Source: Protopterus annectens
Taxonomy: Eukaryota > Chordata > Ceratodontiformes > Protopteridae
Length of the DNA stretch: 64,000 bases
Direction of reading: 5' to 3'
NCBI RefSeq assembly: GCF_019279795.1
Contig: NC_056733.1
Location: 1,424,301,917-1,424,365,916 of the forward strand
The translations under genes and the position numbers were made by a program. Of this stretch, positions 55,400 through 64,000 are shown piece by piece. Numbering within the stretch: position 1 is the first letter of the stretch; every line of letters begins with the position of its first letter. The notes below the pieces were generated by a model that did not search any database, was not told the DNA's origin, and was given only the letters and a program-made list of their open reading frames with translations.

Positions 55400-56420
55400 A
55401 AGCTTTTCTAACAAAGGTGGTTTGGCTGGACTGCTCAGATGATGGAATACAGATTGCCCTTCAGGGAAGCAGAGGTAAATTTTGCCCTTGCTATCACAAC
55501 CAACCTGTATAATGCTTTGAGAAATTGTGAGCAGAGGACCAGGTGGCTGCATTCTGAATACCCTAATCACTAAACTCTTTCTAGAAGGCACTGGTAGCTG
55601 CAGTGTCCTTTACTGAATGTGGTCTGACTTTTTCAGGCAAACTCCTGACGTGTTCTTTAACAAATGTTAATACAATGGGATAGCCACATTGAAATACCTT
55701 CTTTTGGCCCTGGTGATCCTGGTTTGTTTTCTGCAGAGTAAACAAATCACTAATCTTATTTTTTGAAAGGTTTAGTACTATCTAGTACCTAGCAGCACCT
55801 GAACTTTCTGTGGAACTCTAGGGACAGCAAGGTCCTTATGCGCTTTTGAGGATTAGGGATGTAGACGATGAAAAGACTGCCACAGTGCTATTCCTGTAAT
55901 GCCTTTCAGCATAAGGAAGGTGTTATTGCACAAGGTTACATGCTTTATGGAAATGCAAGGGCTCTTCACATATGAGGGCTTGTGGTTTCCAACTTTCCTG
56001 GCAGATGTGATAGCTATAAGGAAAAATATTTTCTAAGTAAGGAAGTTCAGAGGTGTGGAAGAAGCTAGCTCAAGAGATGGTAAAGTCAGTTTTTCCAATG
56101 CAAAATTCAGGTCCCAAACTGAGGCCACTCTTCTCTGTTAAGGAACTGCTTTGCTGGGACATGGATACCAGTGGGGGCTATAGAGAGAAGCACACAGAAA
56201 TAGCAGAGAGACACAACTTCACAGAGACACAAGATAAACCTGAAAAGAGCAGCTAAAGATAGACACTGGAGAACCACTGATGCATCCATTTGATGAAAGT
56301 GCCATTTCCTCCTTTTACACCAGAGAGAGAGAGAATCTTTTCACTTCAGTTAGATATGACTTCCTTGTATTTGGCCTTCAAGCTTCCTGCATGATTTTTA
56401 ACATAACATCAGAAAACAGT
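55400..56420 (-). pseudogene. DIRS-3 tyrosine recombinase remnant
   Basis: This occupies the YR position. The nucleotide block near 55510-55600 (TATAATGCTTTGAGAAATTG, then GGACCAGGTGGCTGCATTCT) aligns with the region coding for the ATWSSVHTFRKHY end in DIRS-2 (21270-21330). No open frame with all signature residues remains. The identification rests on alignment order, not on protein motifs. Confidence 0.5.
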
Positions 56421-56899
56421 GTACCAGAGTTGTACCTTCCTAGATGACGGCCTTAGCAAGGACATTTGGGGGTATATTAAGGATGCCCTACACTGCATCA
56501 GAACTTCACATCCTGAGGTTACAGTACAGGCCCTTGTAATCTGAGTCAGGTGCAAAACCTAGTACTTCCTGTGACAGGATGAGGCAATTAATATCAATTA
56601 CAGAATCTCCTCTCTCAACTTTTGAAATGTCCTTGAAGTACAGGCATTGAAAGGAAAGCATAGGGATATAGACCCACCCAATCTATGGACAAGGCATCCA
56701 AAGGAAGTTTCTTTAGAGCTATGGAACAGAACCTTCAGTCATCTCCTTCTCAGAGAAGCAAGGAGATCTAGCCCTGGCACACCCATGGTTTGTGAGAGGT
56801 CTAAAAAAAAAAAAAAAAAAGTGTCCCTGTCTATCATCTACTTTTTGCCTACATAAGCAAACTGTAGTCCATGCCTGTTCCCAAGCCTGCCTAACTACC

Positions 56900-58000
56900 T
56901 GTAGAGATGGTAAGTGTGTGTTCACCCATGTTCATTTACGTAGCATAAAGCTGTGGTGTTGGCTTTTATGACATGCAAGGTCCCCGGTCTCCAGACTGTC
57001 CTGAAGGTTTTGAGAGCCTGAACCATTTCCAATATTCCTTTTTTTGTATTTATGTGGAGCTCTGCTTTCCGGGGATTCTAGGTACCCTATAATTTGAAGT
57101 CCAAGGTAAGTGCTGGTAATGCCATCTGTGAGGTATTTATGCTCAAAAAGTCTGAACTAGGAGAGGTGGTCTGAATGGCATACCCTCATTTTTTTCTGAC
57201 TACTTGTACCCAATCATTCCAGTTCACTTTTCATACAGGATAGAACTGGAATGGTATGCTCCAGAAGTGTATGCTAGTCCCAAGTATGCAGTCTGGCTCA
57301 AAGCACTAAGGGTACAATGGATGCTATGTGGTCTAAATTGCTCTGGAACTTCCTGGCTACTATCATTGGTTTCCCTATTATGTCCTGAAGCAGAAAAAGG
57401 GCTCCACCTTTCCCTGTGGTTGGTAACCCATTGCTGGGTCGGTGTTCAAGAGAGGACTTGGGAAGATCACCATTTTGGCTGGACATGAATTCAATTTCTG
57501 TTCATTCTAGGAAAATGTAGCAAGTTAAGGTAGTTTGGGGGGGTACACTAGGGCCTGCCACATCTCCTCCTGAAATTGTTCCTATATCAGCCAGTTGTCT
57601 GGGTAGATGTAAACGTAGATGCCCCATTTCTGAAGTGACCAAAGACTGCTGCCACACATTCTGTAAAAACTGCAGGTGCAGCAGCCAAACCAAAGTGCAA
57701 TGAGGTAAACTGGTAATTAAGCCCCCCCAACTACAATCTACAGCTACCACCCATGTCCTTTGAAGACAAGAAACTGGAAAGAAAAGTAGAAATCCTCACC
57801 TGTAGTGCCCAAGAACATGAGAGGGGAAAAAGGGCTTAGAGAGTCAACATCCTGAATTCTGAAATATCCAAGAATCTGTTTAGCCTCAAGTCCAAAATGG
57901 GTTTCAATCCCTCATTATTTATTGGAACAAGGAACAGACTGGAGTAAAAACCTTAATTGTGTTGGCTGAAGGGATTTCATTCCTTCACTTCTGCTAAATA
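56900..58000 (-). pseudogene. DIRS-3 RT/RNase H remnant
   Basis: 57500-57720 aligns with the DIRS-2 region that encodes ALPFGISTAPR and PYLDN (GCAGCAGCCAAACCAAAGTG against GCAGTAGATATGCCAAAGGG). 57845-57955 aligns with the LSILNTFLDIPKFKMLTL segment. 56930-57110 aligns with the RNase H end. Small frames only; inactive. Confidence 0.6.
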
Positions 58001-59524
58001 GACAATGTAGATGTTCCTGGTCTTTTGGTACCAATGCAAGCTCTTTTTTCTTTGCTTTTTTAAATGTGAAACGTGGGTCTATACTCTCTTTGAAGTCATG
58101 CTTGACCAGTTTTGGTAAAATGTGGCCAATTATCACCTATCCTTGGACAATAAGGGGGTGGGGGGTTGGTGTGAGAGGAAGAGGCTGGCATTGTCACAGC
58201 TACTTTCTGAGGAGGGATGAACCCTAAAGGCCCTCAGACTTCAATCTGTCCTCCTGCTTCCATTTTTCTTTTGTATAGCCTTCCTATCTTTTGGCAGTTT
58301 ACAATTTCCCTGCCACTGGTAGTAAAGGTCCTTGCTTAAAGTAATACCTTCTGTTATACATGACAATAGGACAATGAATCATGTGTTTGTCCAGCTCCAC
58401 AATATTCCCTTTATCCTTCAGATGTTAAACATATTGTAAGATGGGGTCCAAAGAAAGGGAACTTAAGGAGATTTGCCTTCATGTCAGAGAGGGACTGCAT
58501 CCTCAAGTCAAGAAAATCTGCTGATAACTGGCCCTGGATGCTGCATCTACAGCATCATTCCCATATTTTATGGCATGTTTATCACACTGTAAACTAGTCT
58601 GGGCTTGGTTAAAGGGACCTTCAGTGTTTCATCCTGTACTTCCCCATAAGTATCCTAGATTTGTTCAGTCATATGGTCCTAAAACTTCATAATGTGGATC
58701 TGAACAATTAGGTCCTTTAAAGTCATAGTTATTGTGGTACACACTTTCTCCCAAACTAGTCACGAAATCTGCTTTCCCTCGCATTGGGAAGAGCATTTCT
58801 CCAATGGAGACGGTCTTGTTTTCCTTGGCAGTTTCTAGCGACGGTGTCTACATCTGCAATGAGGTTCTTACATGGAAATTTGTGAGGATCCTAAACCATC
58901 AGCTCTCCTGGGAGTATATGTGGGGTGACATTTGGTACCGGACTCCAAGGATGCTGTTTGAAAAACCTTCAAAATGAATTCCTGAAAGGGAGGAACAGCC
59001 ATTGGATTAGAGGAGTTAAATACCAAGAATGCCCCAGTACATCTGCTGGAAGTGTGAAGCCTCCTTAAACTGCCACCTGAAGTGCTCTCAAATTACATGT
59101 CCTCAGTGTGAAATTAAAGGCCAGGTTACTTACTACTTTTGTGTTAAAACCAAAAGGAAAGGAAATCTGTGACATGTAGTGACTGTTCCTCCTCATTTCA
59201 GAATCAGATAAGTCAGAGTCTTTTGAATGGGAGACCTCACTCTTCATATTGGAAGGAGAGACTCCAGAAAAAAGGGGCTGTTGTGAATCTGGATGAAGGA
59301 TACAAAGAATTTGAAGGAAACCATGACCCAACTTACGAAACGTCTAGGAGAGAGGGTGGCTGATTCTGGGGAGCAGATTCACCCAGAAGCTGCTCCCTAG
59401 ATAAAAAGATGCACCTTTAGTACAGCTATACTAAGGTCTTAGGTAGATGTGGGAACATCAAGGACTTGGGAATCTTAATGGGGATGTAACCATGGAGTCT
59501 GAACTTGAAGCATTGGATGCCTTC

Positions 59525-59572
59525 TGTATATACAAAATATATATATTCTGTATATACATATATAGACATATG
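59525..59572. repeat. AT-rich simple repeat
   Basis: TATATACAAAATATATATAT-type sequence that marks the truncated 3' side of CR1-like copy c. Confidence 0.8.
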
Positions 59573-59582
59573 AGATACCCTT

Positions 59583-61320
59583 ACTTAAGAGGTGGACCAT
59601 GTAGAAAGCTTTCCGTACAATGGAAGTAACATGGTGGTCAAAGGTCAGGCTGCTATCAATCTGGGTGCCCAAATCCCTCACAACTGACTGTGTGCTTAGA
59701 ACATTGTTATTAATGTGATAATTTGTGGAGACATCTCTCTCCCCATGATAATGCATTTTATTTTGTATTCCGCTTGACGCCATGTTTCTGGTACCAGTCA
59801 TTTGTATGGGTGAGACCCTCTTGGAGGATGTCCATGTCCCTAGAGGAACTGATGACAGCTCCCAACTTGCAGTCATCTGCGAACCCGGTCAGCCGTAGCC
59901 CACTGGTTTTGGCCTGTACATCAGAAAAATATATCCCAAATAACAGAGGCCCTAAAACTGAATCCTGGGGTACGCCACTCAATATGGGTCTACTGCTTAA
60001 GGTGGCTTCCCCTATTTTGACTAAGTGGGTTTTATCAGTTAGCCAGTTGGCTACCCATTTGGTAACATACAGATTGTTGCCTAGTTGAGAGAGTTTATCT
60101 ATTATGCCCAAGTGGGAATAGTGTCGAAGGTTTTGGTCAGGTCAAGGTAGGCGGTGCGCACCATCTTCCACTCATCCATGGCTCTGGTGACCGTCTCAAA
60201 AAAGTAAACCAAATTTGACAGACATGACCTTCCCTTGACAAGCCAAACTGTGTGGGATGTAGTGTTTGGAGGTTGACAATGTCCTTGTTAATGAGGGCCA
60301 TGATAATCCGTTCCATGGCCTTGCAGATCAGGCTAGTTGGTCTGATGTCAGTGGCCACTCCACCTTTGTGTACAAGGATGACAGTAGCTGTCCTCCACTC
60401 AGCTGGGACAAAGCAGATACTCTGGCTTTGGTTGAATAGGGTGCCTAATGGTGCTGCAAGTTCCTGCCTGAGTTCATGTAGGATGCAGCCTGGGATGTTA
60501 TCAGGTCCTATTGAGGCTGTATTTTTTTGGCTTTGAGAGAGCAGTGATGACCTCATCTCTAGATACAAGGGGAAGGGGCAGGTACTGGGAATGTTCTGAT
60601 TTACTGATGGGGGACAGAGGGGTGAAATTTTCGCAAAATCTGTCAGCCAGCAAGTTTTCAATATCTACGGCATTTGTATATGTGGTGTCCTTGATCACCA
60701 GTTTTGAACAGATCTGGGTGCTATCTTTGAAATTACGGACATACGTGAAGAAGGCCTTATGATCATCTCTAGTAGATGTGGCCGATTTGGACTCAGTTTG
60801 CTTTGGAGGATTTCACTAGTGCTCTTATTTGCTTGTTTAGGCTAAGGAGAGATTGCTTCCAATTTGGCACCTGTTTCTTCTTGGTCCTAGATTTTTTCCT
60901 TTTGTTATACAGTTTATTTATTGCAGATGTCCTCCAGACAGGTTTACTCTTCCTTTCGGAGGATGATTTAGTCCTATCAGGTACTCCTGATTCCATGCAT
61001 CTATATAAATATCTGTATAGTAATTTGGTATAGTATTGGATACTGGTGCCAGTTCCTAGAGAGGGGGAGGGGGCTGTAAAGCTGTTTATACCATCCTCAG
61101 GAGGGTGTAATCAGCTTTGGAGAAGTGTTTTTGATTGACCCTAGCTAGAGGGGAGTCGGGGGGGGGGTGGTGACTTTGAACGTGACCGCTTTATAGTCGG
61201 ATCTTACAAGAGAGGATGATACTACAGGGATGCTGCAGTGGTTACTCATGTTGGTTAATACCAAGTCCAAGATATTATCACCTCTTGTGGGGGTATCCAC
61301 TAGCTGTTTCAAAGCATTTA
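59583..61320 (-). mobile_element. CR1-like LINE (copy c), internal part
   Basis: Minus-strand RT and part of the endonuclease, same family as 31470-34740. The endonuclease end is near 61290 (ALKQLVDTPTRGDNILDLVL). RT blocks: DNIPGCILHELRQEL near 60480, RPTSLICKAMERIIMALINK near 60330, HPTQFGLSREGHVCQIWF near 60240, LSGVPQDSVLGPLLFGIYFS near 59950, FADDCK near 59880, and DLGTQIDSSLTFDHH near 59660. It lacks the C-terminal domain at 59583 (3'-truncated) and stops at 61320 against L2 copy 2. Frames change near 60120 and 59870. Confidence 0.78.
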
Positions 61321-61957
61321 AGAATTACCCATTTCACAACTATAAACACCTCAGAAATCTTATGAAGAAACAAGCCAATGCAGATAAAAAGTCCTTTTAT
61401 AATTCTGGCCAACTCAATAACAAATCCAACCCTCAAAAATTCTGGTCTACTATTAATACAATTCTGTCTCCAGGCAGTCCCTCAACCCCCTGCCCTTTCC
61501 CCAATACACCCCCTCTAGAAACAGCTACCCTACTTAATAAAAACGTTATCGATACCATTCAGTCACTCATTCCATCAAATGGTAACACTACTCCTCTGTC
61601 TACCCCTCCCAACCCACCTAATAATCCTCTTCTCTCTTTACATCCTGTTTCCACTTCCTATATCCAACCTCTTCTTTATAAAATTCAAACCATGGTCTCC
61701 CTCCACAGATAATCTACCTCCTACCTTCCTCAAACTAGCTGCAGACACCATGCTCTAGTCAGTGTCCATACTAATCAATAGATCTATACAGGAATCCACT
61801 GTCCCTACCCTTTGGAAATCTTTCTTCACTATTCCACTGCACAAAGGTGGTAACTCTACTGACCCATCTAACTACCACCCCATAGCTATCCTATCCCCCC
61901 CTCAAAGATTCCCGAAAAATGTGTCCACTGACAATTACTTAATCACCTTCTTCTTTC
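61321..61957 (+). pseudogene. L2-like LINE (copy 2), linker and RT start
   Basis: In-frame blocks: HNYKHLRNLMKKQANADKKS near 61340, FWSTINTILSPGSPSTPCPF near 61440, LETATLLNKNVIDTIQ, then SILINRSIQESTVPTLWKSF near 61765 and IPLHKGGNSTDPSNYHPIAI near 61830. It equals the interrupted parts of copy 1, which proves the empty sites there. The sequence is cut at 61957 by the RTE-like element; its C-terminal part resumes near 63600. Confidence 0.75.
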
Positions 61958-63560
61958 AGCTGCTCCCGTTAGGGGTCGCCACAGCAGATCAACTGTTTCC
62001 ATTTCTTCCTGTCCCCTGCATCTTGCTCTGTCACACCAACCACCTGCATGTCCTCTCTCACCACATCCATAAACCTCATCTTAGGCCTTCCTCTTTTCCT
62101 GTTACCTGGCAGCTTCATCCTTAGCATCTTTTTCCCAATATACTCTGCATCCCTCCTCAGCACATGTCCAAACCAACGTAATCTTGCCTCTCTGGCTTTG
62201 TCTCCAAACCTTCCAACCTGGGCTGACCCTCTAATATACTTATTCCTAATCCTGTCCATCCTCGTCACACCCAGTGCAAATCTTAACATCTTCAACTCTG
62301 CCACGTCAAGCTCTGACTCCTGCCTTTTTGTCAATGCCACTGTCTCCAAGCCTGTACTTTCTTCTTCACCTCTCTTCCACACTCACCATTACTCAAAACT
62401 GTTGATCCCAAAAACTTAAACTCATCCACCTTTGCCAACTCTACGCCCTGCATCCTCACCATTCCTCTATCCTCCCTCTCATTCACACACACACATTCTG
62501 TCTTAGTCCTGCTGACCTTCATTCCTCTCTAGAGCATATCTCCACCTCTCCAGGGTCTCCTCCACCTGTTCCCTACTCTCACTACAGATCACAATGTCAT
62601 CTGCAAACATCATAGTCCACGGGGCCTCCTGTCTGATCTCATCTGTCAACCTGTGCATCACCACTGCAAATAAGAAAGGGCTCAGAGCTGATCCTTGATG
62701 TAATCCCACCTCCACCTTAAATGTATCTGTCACTCCCACTGCAGTCCTCACCAATGTCACACTACCCTCGTACATATCCTGTACCACTCTTACATACTTC
62801 TCTGACACTCCCGGCTTCCTCATACAATACCACAACTCCTCTCTAGGCACCCTGTCATATGCTTTCTCTAAATCCACAAAGACACAATGCAACTCCTTCT
62901 GACCTTCTCTGTACTTCTCCATCAACACTCTCAGAGCAAACATCGCATCTGTAGTGCTCTTTCCTGGCATGAAACCATACTGCTGATCACTAATCATCAC
63001 TTCCCTTCTTAACCTAGCTTCCACTACTCTTTCCCATAACTTCATACTGTGACTGATCAGTTTAATTCCTCTGTAGTTACTACAGCTCTGCACATCACCC
63101 TTATTCTTAAATATCGGTACCAAAAAACTCTCTCCATTCCTCAGGCATCCTCTCACTTTCCAAGACTTCATTAAACAGTCTAGTTAAAAACTCCACTGCC
63201 ATTTCACCTAAACACCTCCATGCTTCCACAGGTATGTCATCGGGACCAACAGCCTTTCCGTTCTTCATCCTCTTCATAGCTATCCTTACTTCCTCCTTGT
63301 AATCCACTGCACTTCCTGATTCACTATCTCCACATCATCCAACCTTCTCTGCCTCTCATTCTAATCATTCATCAGCCCCTCAATGTACTCTCATTAAGTA
63401 GATTTGTCCAAACTCTCCATATAATGCACACCACTGCCTATCCCTATATTCTCTCCACTGGCTTAAATTCCCCCACTTATTGCTGTTCTCAACTTCAGAT
63501 GCTACACTCCTTTCTTCACAAGCCTTCATCTTGCCGTGCTCTCTTTTCTCATCTCAGTCT
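61958..63560 (-). mobile_element. RTE-like LINE, younger copy B
   Basis: Inserted into L2 copy 2. On the minus strand it ends at 61958 with the tail TGGCGACCCCTAACGGGAGC. Its coding blocks need only about three frameshifts to connect, much less decay than copy A. The 5' limit (about 63560) is uncertain; it is 5'-truncated within the linker between endonuclease and RT. The tail is shared with the SINEs at 19470 and 38600. Confidence 0.78.
61969..63500 (-). pseudogene. RTE-like reverse transcriptase and C-terminal domain (copy B)
   Basis: Read from 63500 downwards: RRLDDVEIVNQEVQWIT near 63340, MKRMKNGKAVGPDDIPVEAW near 63265, [20 protein letters not shown] near 63070, [20 protein letters not shown] near 62970, [20 protein letters not shown] near 62870, [20 protein letters not shown] near 62710, and [19 protein letters not shown] near 62600 (catalytic FADD intact). 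KFLGSTVLSNGECGREVKKK follows near 62420, then a basic C-terminal domain ending NRKRGRPKMRFMDVVREDMQ near 62080. Breaks lie at about 63110-63170, 62510 and 62335-62380. The RT palm itself is uninterrupted for 222 codons. Confidence 0.85.
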
Positions 63561-63599
63561 ATTCTCCTCCTCATACTCTTTGTACCTCTAATCAACTAC

Positions 63600-63840
63600 T
63601 ATTACAAACCCACCAACCCAAAAAAAAAACAATAGGCAAACACCTTTACAAATACTCCATTGCCCAAGCCTAGAACAAACCTCCTAGGGACATATGTTTC
63701 ATTATTCACCCATCCCACTTTAAAGAAAAACTTAAGACTCACCTACTAAACTCCAAAATTTGTTCTTGCCAAGCCTCAACCTAATAACTTTCCTCATCCC
63801 CTCATTTATCTACCCCTCCCATACAACTAATATGTCCCAA
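63600..63840 (+). pseudogene. L2-like LINE (copy 2), C-terminal end
   Basis: GKHLYKYSIAQAWN near 63640 and HFKEKLKTHLLNSKICS near 63720 match the end of the copy-1 ORF (GKSLYKYSVAHTWN near 54130). The intervening RT and C-terminal domain is missing or lies under the RTE insertion. A poly-A-like run precedes it near 63620. Confidence 0.6.
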
Positions 63841-64000
63841 TCATGGTGACTTTTTTAAATCTCTGATACTTGCTCTGATGAATTAAACCATGAAACTGCA
63901 CCCATTTTGTACCTTTCCTCTCAACTGGACAGCCAAGAATAATAATAATATAGGAGAACCATCTGTTTAATAACGTCTTCTCTCTTGCAAACACTGTATT
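63841..64000. other. L2 copy 2 3' region / window end
   Basis: AT-rich sequence after the LINE stop, probably its 3' untranslated region. (AAT)n at 63938-63950. Cut by the window end. Confidence 0.4.

Larger units (their letters stand above)
54915..59450 (-). mobile_element. Old, decayed DIRS element (DIRS-3)
   Basis: No long ORF survives, but the DIRS-2 order is preserved. A left-end-like segment (TGTTCAGTGTTGTAGTCAC) lies near 54960. An ITR-like block with TATATAAG then CTTACTTGCCCC is near 55100-55145. An internal complementary-like block (ACTTGAACATTTACAGCTAT, then GGGTCACTGCTGCAGTCAT) is at 55300-55380. YR-, RNase H- and RT-derived stretches follow. RT alignment is clear at 57500-57720 and 57845-57955 (AATATCCAAGAATCTGTTTA against AATATCCAGGAAAGTGTTCA in DIRS-2). 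The gag side and right end (about 59000-59450) are poorly resolved. Clearly older than DIRS-1 and DIRS-2. Confidence 0.65.

Overview
The window is vertebrate genomic DNA with no host gene I can recognise. Almost everything identifiable is transposable-element sequence. Spliced exons, bacterial operons, CRISPR arrays and functional RNA genes were not seen. The mixture (DIRS-type tyrosine-recombinase retrotransposons, CR1-, L2-, Rex1- and RTE-like LINEs, tRNA-headed SINEs, a Kolobok/T2-like TTAA element, solo LTRs and long CA/GT tracts) points to a fish, lungfish or amphibian with a large repeat-rich genome. The species cannot be fixed from the sequence.

Layout. 0.3-1.1 kb: 3' end of a CR1-like LINE (-). 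3.5-12.2 kb: a Rex1/Babar-like LINE (+), split in its endonuclease by a 5.6-kb DIRS element (DIRS-1, -, about 3763-9360). 12.2-14.7 kb: a decayed RTE-like LINE (-). 15.2-20.2 kb: SINE fragments and a retroposed hairpin. 20.3-26.9 kb: a second CR1-like LINE (-), split by a second DIRS element (DIRS-2, -, about 20698-26206). 28.6-29.0 kb: a CpG-containing patch of stem-loops. 31.5-34.7 kb: the longest CR1-like copy (-), with ORF1-, EN- and RT-derived sequence. 35-44 kb: mostly unrecognised AT-rich DNA with microsatellites, a SINE and two L2-type 3' tails. 44.7-46.1 kb: a solo LTR with a 5-bp target duplication. 47.9-54.8 kb: an L2-like LINE (+), broken by a 2.3-kb TTAA-flanked foldback element, a second copy of the same LTR (inverted), and a 265-bp perfect-type hairpin. 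54.9-59.5 kb: an old, heavily decayed third DIRS copy (-). 59.6-61.3 kb: another CR1-like piece (-). 61.3-64.0 kb: a second L2-like copy (+), split by a fairly young RTE-like LINE (-).

How the parts relate. The DIRS elements show the expected architecture: inverted terminal repeats, an internal complementary region matching both outer ends, and gag, RT/RNase H and tyrosine-recombinase genes. Reading across DIRS-1, DIRS-2 and the foldback restores the interrupted LINE, so these empty sites can be inferred at base level. The SINEs share a 3' tail with the RTE-like LINE, which probably supplied their mobilisation machinery. All coding regions are pseudogenes with frameshifts or stops. Coordinates of element ends are good to a few bases where a junction is described, otherwise to tens or hundreds of bases.
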